Assembly: GCF_000302455.1 (NCBI RefSeq)
Contig: NZ_AMPO01000005.1
Location: 143,501-207,500, forward strand
Reading direction: 5' to 3'
DNA from: Methanobacterium formicicum DSM 3637
GTDB lineage: Archaea; Methanobacteriota; Methanobacteria; Methanobacteriales; Methanobacteriaceae
DNA: 64,000 nucleotides
The notes below the pieces were generated by a model that did no database searches, had not been told where the DNA came from, and was given only the letters and a program-made list of their open reading frames with translations. Shown in pieces: positions 37,071-45,340 of the stretch. Numbering within the stretch: the first letter of the stretch is position 1; each line of letters starts with the position of its first letter. A program made the translations under genes and the position numbers.

Positions 37071-37499
37071 ATGGATAAATATTATATTTTGATATCCGTC
37101 GTTATAATATTGTTATTGGTAGTGGGCGTTGCTATTTCAAGTTTAACTGGCAGTAAAACTGAATCAAATTCCTCTAATTCCCTTCAGTGGAGTACTGATT
37201 TGAACCAGGCATTAGCCGATGCAAAAGCCACCAATAAATCTGTATTTGTGGATTTTTATGCAGACTGGTGTTCTTACTGTAAAGAGATGGATAGTGGAAC
37301 CTACACTTCAACACAGGTTATGGAAAAATTAAACCAGAGTTACGTGTTGGTAAAGGTAGATGTGGATGAAAACCCAGATCTCAGTACTAAGTACCAGGCT
37401 TACAGTCTTCCCACCATGGTGATATTGGACTCCAATGGTAATGAGATAAAGAGGATAATTGGCTATCAAAACCCGGATCAACTTTTAAGTCAGATTTAA
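37071..37499 (+). CDS. Membrane-anchored thioredoxin-fold protein
   Basis: An N-terminal hydrophobic segment (YILISVVIILLLVVGVAISSL) anchors a thioredoxin domain. The active site is FYADWCSYCKEMD (CxxC) and the cis-proline region is YSLPTMVILD. The type resembles the DsbD C-terminal domain or SoxW proteins, facing outside. Its neighbour downstream, CcdA, would pass electrons across the membrane to reduce it. The stop codon is in a 20-bp imperfect duplication. Confidence 0.9.
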   Translation: MDKYYILISVVIILLLVVGVAISSLTGSKTESNSSNSLQWSTDLNQALADAKATNKSVFVDFYADWCSYCKEMDSGTYTSTQVMEKLNQSYVLVKVDVDENPDLSTKYQAYSLPTMVILDSNGNEIKRIIGYQNPDQLLSQI

Positions 37500-37529
37500 T
37501 ATTTTAATTCAGGTTTAGTATTCTAAGTT
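37491..37529 (+). repeat. 20-bp imperfect tandem duplication across a stop codon
   Basis: CAGATTTAATATTTTAATT (37491-37509) is followed by CAGGTTTAGTATTCTAAGTT (37510-37529). The first contains the TAA stop (37497-37499) of the thioredoxin gene. Confidence 0.65.
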
Positions 37530-37578
37530 AAATTCCAGTGGGATTAAATAATTTCAGAGGTATTTATCAGGGGATAAA

Positions 37579-38202
37579 ATGGAAACAGGTTTTCTACTAT
37601 CTTTTTTAGCAGGAGTAGCGTCAATTGTATCACCCTGCGTTCTACCACTCATACCAATCGTGGTTGGCTTTTCCTTACTTAAACGGAAGAATACAGAGAT
37701 AGTTGCCTTTGGTCTGGGATTCTTCCTCCTATTTGCCCTAATAACCATACTAACCGCCATCTTCACAGCCGCCATAAATTATTATCTTTTATATTTCAGA
37801 ATAGCCGCTGCAGTGATCCTGGTTATAATTGGGGTCCTGTTCATTGTCAATAAAAGGCTGTTTAATATTTCCGCACCCTCTATTTCCAATACTCCTGATT
37901 CAGAAAAGGGAATAGTTGGATCTTTTCTAATGGGATTTTTAACCTGCCTGGCATGGTCGCCCTGTTTCGGTCCTTACGTGGTTGCAGTAGCAACCTACAG
38001 TGCATCAACCGGAAACATAGGTTACAGTATAATAAACATGGCCATCTTCGCAGGAGGATTTTCATTAACCATACTCCTCATGGCATTTTTAATGTCAAAA
38101 ATAGATTTCAAAGCCATATTAAAATATTCAGATTGGATAAGGATTATTTCAGGGGTTATAATTGCTTTTGCGGGTTTGTATATGTTGATTGGTTTTTTAT
38201 GA
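37579..38202 (+). CDS. ccdA: CcdA-type transmembrane thiol:disulfide electron carrier
   Basis: The 207-residue protein has six membrane helices. The two redox cysteines lie in VSPCVLPLIPIVVGF and LAWSPCFGPYVVAVA, the CcdA/DsbD-beta signature. It carries reducing equivalents from cytosolic thioredoxin to the outward-facing thioredoxin encoded just upstream. The pair form a functional unit and probably an operon. Confidence 0.93.
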   Translation: METGFLLSFLAGVASIVSPCVLPLIPIVVGFSLLKRKNTEIVAFGLGFFLLFALITILTAIFTAAINYYLLYFRIAAAVILVIIGVLFIVNKRLFNISAPSISNTPDSEKGIVGSFLMGFLTCLAWSPCFGPYVVAVATYSASTGNIGYSIINMAIFAGGFSLTILLMAFLMSKIDFKAILKYSDWIRIISGVIIAFAGLYMLIGFL

Positions 38203-38550
38203 CTTTAGAAAAAGATTATTAAATCAATTAATTGAGATACTTTAGAATCGATTTTTTACTCTAGACTATTCTATTAAAAATGTGTTTATAAACGTTGAAT
38301 TTTTGAATAAAAATTTGAATTAATTTCAGTGCATTTTCATTTGATTTGTATAATCATATTGAACATATTGTTATGTATTTAAATGTTATTAGTGTATATA
38401 ATGAATTGTATTTTTGTTGCTAACAATGATGTAGGGGAGGAACTGTTTAATCTTCATTTGGTTGTTTAAAATTTATTTAAGCTATTCGTGTGCGGATTAA
38501 TGATTCACATGTTTCAACTATTTTGTTAATAATTTTTCATTGGTGAACAA
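38203..38550. other. Promoter region of the CBASS operon
   Basis: This very AT-rich 348-bp spacer marks the left boundary of the defence island. It has no ORF or clear integration site. Base composition shifts here from the mixed coding DNA on the left to the AT-rich island. A GGTGAAC ribosome binding site precedes the first island gene. I see no strong palindromic operator. Confidence 0.45.
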
Positions 38551-39105
38551 ATGACTAAAAATGTGCTTGTACTTTTTAGTGGGGGAATTGATTCAACTGC
38601 TTGTATAAATTATTATCTAAAACTTGGCTTTGATGTTAAAGCTGTATTTATAGATTATGGTCAAATAACATCTAAAAAAGAGTTTCAAAGCGCTAAAAAT
38701 ATTGCTGAATATTACAAAATTAGTTTAGATAATTTTATTTTTAAAAATTCTAAGATTTTTTCACAAGGAGAAATAAAAGGGCGAAATGCATTTTTTATTT
38801 TTGCTTTACTTCTTAATCATGCTGAATTTAGTGGAATATTATCATTAGGTATTCATTCAAGTGTTTATTATTATGATTGTTCTGAAAAATTCTTAAAAGA
38901 TATTCAAAAAGTATTAGATGGATATACTGATGGTAGAATAGTTTTAGATGCTCCGTTTCTTAAATGGGATAAACAAATGATATATGATTATTGCAAAGCT
39001 AATGAAATTCCAATTCATTTAACATATAGCTGTGAAAATGGAGTGAATAAACCTTGCGGAGTATGTAACTCATGTAAAGATAGGAGAACTTTGAATGTTA
39101 GCTAG
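38551..39105 (+). CDS. QueC-like ATP-dependent enzyme of type IV CBASS
   Basis: The 184-residue protein has the PP-loop LFSGGIDSTACI (SGGIDS 10-15). It also has the C-terminal zinc site of QueC: Cys161, Cys169, Cys172, Cys175 in SCENGVNKPCGVCNSCKDR. Classical QueC (about 220 aa) turns 7-carboxy-7-deazaguanine into preQ0 through an amide intermediate. A short QueC next to a TGT-like protein, CD-NTase and OGG-like protein defines type IV CBASS. I recall a recent report that this enzyme conjugates a 7-deazaguanine to the CD-NTase N-terminus; I cannot verify it here. Its last codons overlap the start of the TGT-like gene. Confidence 0.88.
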   Translation: MTKNVLVLFSGGIDSTACINYYLKLGFDVKAVFIDYGQITSKKEFQSAKNIAEYYKISLDNFIFKNSKIFSQGEIKGRNAFFIFALLLNHAEFSGILSLGIHSSVYYYDCSEKFLKDIQKVLDGYTDGRIVLDAPFLKWDKQMIYDYCKANEIPIHLTYSCENGVNKPCGVCNSCKDRRTLNVS

Positions 39106-40063
39106 AAAAATGAAATTAATGTTAAATGGGGATGAAATTTGCAGCACTCCCCTACTTATTAAATCGTTTTCAAGTAGAATAAATTTAGATATTTGTGGAA
39201 TAATAGAGATTTTAGGTGAATATATCAGTGGTCCAATTTTAATAAGCGCATATGATCTTCATTATACTAAAGAATTTCCTTCCCTTGAGTTTGCGGATAT
39301 ATTATTCATTGATAGTGGGGGATATGAGTGTTCGTTAGATGATCTTATCTCAGAGATAGGTTATTACAGGCCTGAGTCATATGACTGGAATAAAAATCTT
39401 CATTTAACCTCATTAAATAAATGGGATAATGGTGTACCTACTGCAGTGATTAGCTATGATCATCCCAGTAAAAGAGAAAAAATTGAAGAACAGATAGAAA
39501 ACGCAAAAAAACTATTTGATGGCAGAGATGATATATTAAAAGAGTTGTTAATTAAAGCTGAGGACAAGAATGCCATAATTGATATAGATAACATAATCAA
39601 AAATATGGAGGCTATAAGTTATTTTGACATTTTAGGATTCACAGAAAAGGAATTAGGTAATTCTATTATTGAAAGAATGGTGACGATAGCTAAACTTCGA
39701 AAAGAAATGGATAAAAACGGTATTGAAATACCCATACATATTTTTGGGAGTTTAGATACTATAACCACTCCATTATACTATTTTTCTGGAGCGGATATAT
39801 TTGACAGCTTAAGTTGGTTAAGATTCACTTTTTATGAGGGGGGAACATTTTATCCAGAAGGAATTAGCTCTCAAATACATGGTATACGTAAAAATACATC
39901 TATTATCAACATTTTAAACATTATTCAAAATTATAAATATTTAATAGAATTTAAAAGAGACTTAGAAATGTTTCAAAATACTGGAGATTTTGCCATATTC
40001 AAAAACAATTCAGAATTTTTTGAAAATGCATATAATGAGTTACAAAAAGAGTTAGGGGAGTGA
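39095..40063 (+). CDS. TGT-like (tRNA-guanine transglycosylase fold) protein of type IV CBASS
   Basis: The 322-residue protein follows the TGT barrel: ADILFIDSGGYECS holds the first catalytic-type Asp, IPIHIFGSLDTITTPLYYFSGADIFDSLSWLRF corresponds to the G...D.FDCVMPTR region with the second Asp. The CxCxxC zinc site and the RNA-binding PUA domain are absent, and no cysteine exists in the last 90 residues. Insertions differ from housekeeping TGTs. It is probably remodelled to recognise a deazaguanine on something other than tRNA. ATG overlaps the upstream stop. A later ATG (39110) is also possible. Confidence 0.8.
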   Translation: MLARKMKLMLNGDEICSTPLLIKSFSSRINLDICGIIEILGEYISGPILISAYDLHYTKEFPSLEFADILFIDSGGYECSLDDLISEIGYYRPESYDWNKNLHLTSLNKWDNGVPTAVISYDHPSKREKIEEQIENAKKLFDGRDDILKELLIKAEDKNAIIDIDNIIKNMEAISYFDILGFTEKELGNSIIERMVTIAKLRKEMDKNGIEIPIHIFGSLDTITTPLYYFSGADIFDSLSWLRFTFYEGGTFYPEGISSQIHGIRKNTSIINILNIIQNYKYLIEFKRDLEMFQNTGDFAIFKNNSEFFENAYNELQKELGE

Positions 40064-40064
40064 T
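40057..40064 (+). promoter_or_regulatory. Ribosome binding site deciding the CD-NTase start
   Basis: GGAGTGAT, within AGGGGAGTGATATTATC, is close to the archaeal consensus GGAGGTGAT. It matches the pstS1 context GAGGTGATATTATG, where ATG takes the place of ATC at 40068-40070. It overlaps the stop of the TGT-like gene. The only in-frame ATG is 45 bases further, with no usable ribosome binding site of its own. Confidence 0.65.
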
Positions 40065-40067
40065 ATT

Positions 40068-41003
40068 ATCGGTGGTGGGGGTAGTGGAAGAAATATACCC
40101 TTTTCAGGGGATATGCGAGAAGAAGTAAGAGATTCTATCAGAACAACAGATGGGGGGTCATTTGAAACCGATGTTTCAACTGAAATTAATGAAATTTTGG
40201 CAGATTATAATGATAGAGACATTGAGGCCATACAAGATCATCTTAATGAAATTAAAAAAATAATTGGAGAAGAAATTGAAGGATCAATTGATCTAAAATT
40301 TGGGGGGTCTGTGAGTAAAAATACATACGTCGATGGTTTAAGTGATATTGATACATTATTATTCATTGATAAAACTGAACTTACTGATTCAGCACCCAAA
40401 GATGTATTAGAATATATCGCATCACAATTAAATGGCACGTTAAATGGATATACTAATATTGAGTGTGGTAAGTTAGCAGTGACAATTGATTTTGATGATG
40501 GGAATAAAATACAAATACTTCCAGCGATGAAAAAGGGGGAAGGATTTAAAATTCCTTCAATTGATGGTACAAAATGGTCCAAGGTAGTACGACCAGATAA
40601 ATTTGCTAGTAAATTAACCGAAGTAAATAAATCAATTAATAATAATGTTGTTCCAGCTATTAAGCTAGCTAAAGGCATAATTTCCCAATTTCCAGAAGAT
40701 CAGCAATTAAAAGGGTATCATATAGAATCTATTGCAATAAAAGCATTTCAAAGGTATCCTAATTCGGAAAAAACAACTAAAAAAGCTTTGCTTACTCATT
40801 TCTTTGAAAAAGCAAAAGAAATAGTGAAAAAACCAATAACTGATAGCAGCAATCAATCATTCCATGTTGATGGTTATTTGGGAAATGAAAATTCGAAAAA
40901 ACGTAGAGCAGCAAGTAATATGTTAAATAAAGTTTTTGAAAAAATGGAAAGGGCAAATGTAAGTTGTTCAGCGGCAGCATGGTCAGAAATATTGGGTAGA
41001 TAA
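40068..41003 (+). CDS. CD-NTase (cGAS/DncV-like nucleotidyltransferase), type IV CBASS
   Basis: The polymerase-beta-fold core is GSVSKNTYVDGLSDIDTLLFID (GS, then DxD) with the third acidic residue in VTIDFDDGNKIQILPA. The helical C-terminal half shows the YHIESIAIKAFQRYP element of CD-NTases. It should make a cyclic oligonucleotide after phage infection. The first ATG (40113) lacks a ribosome binding site, with GGGG only two bases before it. Continuing upstream in frame gives GGGGSGRNIPFSGD before the Met, behind an excellent ribosome binding site at 40057. The start is therefore probably AUC at 40068 (or AUU at 40065), giving 311 residues. No ATG, GTG or TTG is in frame before the TAG at 40053. 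Confidence 0.88.
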   Translation: MGGGGSGRNIPFSGDMREEVRDSIRTTDGGSFETDVSTEINEILADYNDRDIEAIQDHLNEIKKIIGEEIEGSIDLKFGGSVSKNTYVDGLSDIDTLLFIDKTELTDSAPKDVLEYIASQLNGTLNGYTNIECGKLAVTIDFDDGNKIQILPAMKKGEGFKIPSIDGTKWSKVVRPDKFASKLTEVNKSINNNVVPAIKLAKGIISQFPEDQQLKGYHIESIAIKAFQRYPNSEKTTKKALLTHFFEKAKEIVKKPITDSSNQSFHVDGYLGNENSKKRRAASNMLNKVFEKMERANVSCSAAAWSEILGR

Positions 41004-41005
41004 AT

Positions 41006-41668
41006 ATGTCTAATAAACTTGCTTCAAAATATTCATTCATTAAAAATTATGTGATTAAACGTGGTTTTACAGAAGAAATTAGCTGGCAAGCTAATGTATG
41101 TTTTAATGAATTAGATGAAAGGATATTTTTAAGAGAAATAGCATGGGTAATTTTATCTTCGGGGATGAAAGAAACTATTATTCGCAATATTTTTGATAAA
41201 ATTTCTGAATCGTTTTTTAATTGGACATCTTCTAAATTAATTATAAAAAATAAAGATAAATGTTTTTATAAAGCCATAAAATGCTTCAATAATAAGAATA
41301 AAATCTCTGCAATCATTATGGCTGCAGAAAAAGTGAATAAAATAGGTTTTCATCAACTTAAAAAGATTATTAGTGAAAATCCCATTGATAAACTTCAAGA
41401 ATTTTATTATATTGGTCCTGTAACGGTATATCATTTAGTTAAAAATATAGGGTTACCTTATGCAAAGCCAGATAGACATCTTAAACGAATAGCAAAAAAA
41501 GAAGGCTATTCTGATGTACAAAAATTTTGCAATGATGTTTCTATTTTAACTGGAGACAGTAAGCCTGTAGTAGATATTGTATTTTGGAGATTTGCAACAA
41601 TTACACCTGACTATTTAAATGTTTTATCGATTTTTGATGAAGAATACGATAATTTTGTATCTGGGTGA
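41006..41668 (+). CDS. OGG-like HhH-GPD protein of type IV CBASS
   Basis: The 220-residue helical protein has the helix-hairpin-helix FYYIGPVTVYHLVKNIG (~133-149) and the conserved Asp in YAKPDRHLKRIA (Asp156), as in 8-oxoguanine glycosylases. The catalytic lysine expected in the hairpin (GxK) is replaced by Val139 (or Thr140), so lyase chemistry is unlikely. It starts two bases after the CD-NTase stop. It is an ancillary protein of type IV CBASS whose job is not clear. Confidence 0.8.
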   Translation: MSNKLASKYSFIKNYVIKRGFTEEISWQANVCFNELDERIFLREIAWVILSSGMKETIIRNIFDKISESFFNWTSSKLIIKNKDKCFYKAIKCFNNKNKISAIIMAAEKVNKIGFHQLKKIISENPIDKLQEFYYIGPVTVYHLVKNIGLPYAKPDRHLKRIAKKEGYSDVQKFCNDVSILTGDSKPVVDIVFWRFATITPDYLNVLSIFDEEYDNFVSG

Positions 41669-41672
41669 ATAA

Positions 41673-42896
41673 ATGGCAAATTTGATGAAAAATATGCAAT
41701 CAATGTTTAAAAATATTAAAAAGGAGAATCCGTATTCTAAAAGAACAGTGCAAATTGTGGGAAGTTGTTCTGAAGATATAAATCCAGAAATTAACAAATT
41801 TGCACATGAAGTTGTTCAACATCTGACCAAAGGCTTGCTTGAAAATGGAAGTACAATTTTAAGCACTGTTGGATCGGATCCAGTAGGAAAAAATGGGTTG
41901 TCTTTAATTTACGATTGGGATATACTAAATACAACTTATGCCTATGTAAAATCATCATCTTTTTCAGTTAAATGTAGAAATTTATTAAAAATTGTTTCTT
42001 CTGGAAAATCAGAATCAAAGATACCTGAAAAAGAGAAAGAATTGTGGAATGGACTAATTCATGATGAAATTATTTCGATTTATCGAATACCTGCAGGTAG
42101 AGGTTGGAATGCGGGCGCCCACCAACGTCAAGAACAAGAAAAGCTTTCAGATGCTTTAATTGTTATTGGTGGTGGTGAAGGCGCAGAACATCTGTGCTTG
42201 TTATATAGGAAACATGGAAAACCTGTAATTCCCTTAAATATTCCTTTAGGTTCAAGTTATGGTGATGGGATTTCCAATGAAAAATCTGCGGGCGCTGTTT
42301 TATATAATGAAGCCGTTGATAACCCTAAAAAATTTATTGTATCCGCAGATCAGAATACAACTACAAAGTTAGTTAATTTAAATTATAAAAATTGGCAAAA
42401 CGATCCAAAAGGATATGCGAATAGCATTATAAAGTTTTTAGAACAATACATAACACCTCAAGTTTTCTATGTTAGATTGATGAACGATAATCATGAAGAT
42501 TATTCAGTTGTTGAATCTTTTTTTCGTGAGGTAGTGGATTATGTTGTGGAAGAAAAGAAATATAAAATTAAAGATATGATCTCATCTGGTGGTCAAGAAG
42601 CATTTCTCAATTTAGAGATATTTAAAGAAATCAGTAATTCTGCCATAATTATTGCAGATTCTACGGGTTTAAGACCAAATTGCTTTATAGAAACAGGATT
42701 TGCTTTCGGGCTTAAAAAAAAAGTCATTTTGACTGCAAAAAGAGGTACTGCTATACCTTTTGATGTGGATGCTATAGATTGTCATTTTTGGGATCCAGAT
42801 TCAAAATTAACCATTTCTGAAAAAAGAGAGGCATTCGCTAATTTTTGGGATAACAATATGAATAAACCCCCATTAGTACCAAAAATTGAAGTATAA
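41673..42896 (+). CDS. SLOG + TIR/deoxyribosyltransferase-like effector of CBASS
   Basis: Residues ~24-260 look like a SLOG Rossmann sensor: RTVQIVGSCSED, a PAGRGWN loop, and KLSDALIVIGGGEGAEHL, a known binder of nucleotide second messengers. Residues ~262-400 form a TIR/nucleoside-deoxyribosyltransferase-like domain: NSAIIIADSTGLRPNCFIETGFAFG, with Glu340 in the catalytic-glutamate position. This predicts ligand-triggered cleavage of NAD+ or a nucleotide, killing or stalling the infected cell. It follows the OGG-like gene by four bases and completes the operon. The activity is inferred from fold alone. Confidence 0.78.
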   Translation: MANLMKNMQSMFKNIKKENPYSKRTVQIVGSCSEDINPEINKFAHEVVQHLTKGLLENGSTILSTVGSDPVGKNGLSLIYDWDILNTTYAYVKSSSFSVKCRNLLKIVSSGKSESKIPEKEKELWNGLIHDEIISIYRIPAGRGWNAGAHQRQEQEKLSDALIVIGGGEGAEHLCLLYRKHGKPVIPLNIPLGSSYGDGISNEKSAGAVLYNEAVDNPKKFIVSADQNTTTKLVNLNYKNWQNDPKGYANSIIKFLEQYITPQVFYVRLMNDNHEDYSVVESFFREVVDYVVEEKKYKIKDMISSGGQEAFLNLEIFKEISNSAIIIADSTGLRPNCFIETGFAFGLKKKVILTAKRGTAIPFDVDAIDCHFWDPDSKLTISEKREAFANFWDNNMNKPPLVPKIEV

Positions 42897-42915
42897 AAAA
42901 ATTCATGATTTATTT

Positions 42916-44130
42916 TCATTCAATTTTTATTCCGTTCTTAAAAATATCATTAATTTTAACTATACTACTTATTTTTTCATGTTTTTCCTTTAAAAAGTCA
43001 TTATTATTGGTTTTTTGTAGATATTTGTATTTTATTTTTAATTCTAATTCATCTATAAATAGATCAAAATCAGTTGGTGCATCATCTTTAATATCCATTT
43101 TTCCATAGCCCTCTCGGTTCCATTCTTGTAATTCATCACACAATATAAGCAAATATGCAATAGGGTGTTGTCTTGCACGTATTTGGCTTAAATTAAAAGG
43201 ATCTTCCATTAAAGTATGTTTATAATAGTTATGTAACAAAATAGAGCTAGATGAATCTAGTATTGGAAAATAGAAATATGCAGGGTTCCAATTTGTTCTT
43301 TTTATTAAATAATGGTACCATTTTAACATTATTATGGCACTGAAAAAGCCATGGTCTATTCTATTATTTTCATTCATATTTTCAACAAAATTGTCCAAAT
43401 TATTCTTTATTTCATGCAAATTCAAATTAAAATTTTCATATAGTGTATATGCTAACAAAGAAATAGAATTATCTAAAAATCTCGACTGAAATTTATTATA
43501 TTTCGCATTGAATCTGTCCTTTGATTCAGATCTTGGTTTCAGAATTGGTAAATTAAAAAAACTGTTATTAGTTGATAATTTTATATTTATCCCGGTTTCT
43601 CCAATTGTATCTGAGTATTCAGAAACAAATTTTATGTATTCATTTGTTTGTTTGATAATTATTTCAAGAGGATAAGCTATATCGTGGAATAAAGCTGATA
43701 ATCCCCACCGATAAAAGAATTCTTCATTTGGGGTATCATAAAAATCAGGATATTTACTTTTATCTAGTGCATATTCACTGAAAATTTTTCTGTAGTTAGT
43801 GTTTTCCGCAAATATTGATAATCCTAAAAGAAAAACAAAAACTGTGTGAATATAATGATCTCTATGGTTTTCTAGCAATTTCCCATTAAATTCTTCAAAA
43901 TTTTTCATTCTTTGAGTTAATTCTAAAAAAGGATTAACTTCATCTTGAATCCCTATCCAATATGCTTCAAAAAAAGCTTTATAAACATTATAAGCGTTTA
44001 TTTCAGTCTTATTATCTAAAAACTGAGTTATTGAAATGTATATCTCTTTTTTATATTTTGTTCCATGGTATTGATCTTCGTAGATTTCTAAGTTGTCGAA
44101 AAATTTCTTAATGAACTTTTTTATTCCCAT
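42916..44130 (-). CDS. HD-domain phosphohydrolase-like protein in defence island
   Basis: This mostly helical protein of about 404 residues has an HD set: NHRDHYIHTVFVFLLGL (H), LSALFHDIAYPLE (HD) and a later LLILCDELQEWN (D), consistent with a metal-dependent phosphohydrolase. It ends 19 bp from the effector, tail to tail. The ATG at 44130 follows AAAGGGATAAA and is better than that at 44148. A role in clearing the cyclic-nucleotide signal or as a separate defence protein is inference. Confidence 0.65.
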   Translation of the reverse strand: MGIKKFIKKFFDNLEIYEDQYHGTKYKKEIYISITQFLDNKTEINAYNVYKAFFEAYWIGIQDEVNPFLELTQRMKNFEEFNGKLLENHRDHYIHTVFVFLLGLSIFAENTNYRKIFSEYALDKSKYPDFYDTPNEEFFYRWGLSALFHDIAYPLEIIIKQTNEYIKFVSEYSDTIGETGINIKLSTNNSFFNLPILKPRSESKDRFNAKYNKFQSRFLDNSISLLAYTLYENFNLNLHEIKNNLDNFVENMNENNRIDHGFFSAIIMLKWYHYLIKRTNWNPAYFYFPILDSSSSILLHNYYKHTLMEDPFNLSQIRARQHPIAYLLILCDELQEWNREGYGKMDIKDDAPTDFDLFIDELELKIKYKYLQKTNNNDFLKEKHEKISSIVKINDIFKNGIKIE

Positions 44131-44377
44131 TTTATCCCTTTGAAGCATTATTTAGTTATATTCATATATATTTCATTGATAAAAACTTTGGCTATTTGTT
44201 AAAAAAAAATTTGAGTTCTTCAAATTAGATAAATAATATGGGAGTACATTATGCTATTGAATAGAGGGCAATGTTGATGATAAGATTTTGATTTTTCTCA
44301 ATAAAAAGTATCAATGGAAAAATATCATTAATGAATAGAATATTAAAAAATTAAAACGCTAAATTTAGTAACTAGAA

Positions 44378-45160
44378 TTAAAATTGACCCGTCATCCTAT
44401 CATAAAACTCCTTATCTGGTCCTTCAGTATGAAGTCTTATTTTTTCACCAAATAGCTCATCAAAAATTTTCGTTGCATTATAACATTCCTTGAATAAAGT
44501 ATCAAATAAATCTGAATAATAATATACTTTCACTTTTTTTATATTACCTCCTTCTTTGACAATCTCAAATTCTTTAGGCGAAGATTTTAAAAAATCATTA
44601 GAGTTTAGGAAGATAATGCTATATATAGATGAAACTAATGGAATATATTTTAATTGCAAAGATTGAAAAAGCTTTTGTTTAGATGGATCTAGTTCATCGG
44701 CAATTTCATTGACTCTAGATAGCCATTTAGTATAATCTCGAAGAGGATAACTGTCATTATACAAATTTTTTAACCTATTATCAAACCATTTTTTTTCAAA
44801 AATCCTTTGAAATTGATCCCATGTAACTAAATTAACATTTGTTTTATCAGCAACTTCATAAGCGCCTTTTTGAAAGCCAACTTTAGATATTACAAATCCT
44901 ATATTTGCTCCATATTCGCTGATTTTGCTTTTAAATGATTGAACTTCATCTTGAGGAATATTACTATCCCAATATTTACATTCACAAAAATATATGATTT
45001 CTGGTTTTTGAGTTTTATCGTTGGCAAAAACATCTATTTTAGTTTTACCTCTAACTAATTTTACTTCTTTTTCTACTTCAGCAAGGAATCCACATTCTAA
45101 AAGCATTTTACATGTTTTATTCTGTAAATCTCTCCAATTTTTTGGTAAATCATATATCAT
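44378..45160 (-). CDS. Mrr-like restriction endonuclease (DUF, PD-(D/E)XK)
   Basis: The 260-residue protein has an N-terminal nuclease domain. TKIDVFAND supplies the Asp, and IIYFCECKYWDSNIPQDEVQSFKSKISEYGA supplies the E-x-K of the PD-(D/E)XK fold of Mrr-type enzymes. The GFVISKVGFQKGAYEVADK strand-helix is also typical. The C-terminal ~130 residues are helical and unassigned. It would cut DNA in a modification-dependent manner. An AAGGTGAATTA ribosome binding site precedes the ATG. It sits alone between AT-rich spacers (44149-44377 and 45161-45340), which show nothing else. Confidence 0.8.
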   Translation of the reverse strand: MIYDLPKNWRDLQNKTCKMLLECGFLAEVEKEVKLVRGKTKIDVFANDKTQKPEIIYFCECKYWDSNIPQDEVQSFKSKISEYGANIGFVISKVGFQKGAYEVADKTNVNLVTWDQFQRIFEKKWFDNRLKNLYNDSYPLRDYTKWLSRVNEIADELDPSKQKLFQSLQLKYIPLVSSIYSIIFLNSNDFLKSSPKEFEIVKEGGNIKKVKVYYYSDLFDTLFKECYNATKIFDELFGEKIRLHTEGPDKEFYDRMTGQF

Positions 45161-45340
45161 TAATTCACCTTTTTTAATAATATTTTAAAACATATTTTAA
45201 TTTATTAAGCTCAATTTTATTTCTAACAAATAATACCAAAGTTCTATCCAGTGTAAAGGAAATCTTGAAGATTTAATTCAGGAATTTAATCATTTTAAAT
45301 AATTTCAAATTGTTACGAACAATGGATAATACATTTAAAT

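Noticed and set aside
38551..39105. Housekeeping QueC for archaeosine synthesis
   Set aside because: Shorter than usual and embedded, with gene overlaps, in a CD-NTase operon. A separate housekeeping QueC should exist elsewhere in the genome.
40113..41003. CD-NTase starting at the first ATG
   Set aside because: GGGG lies only two bases upstream, whereas an excellent ribosome binding site and Gly-rich in-frame codons precede ATC at 40068.
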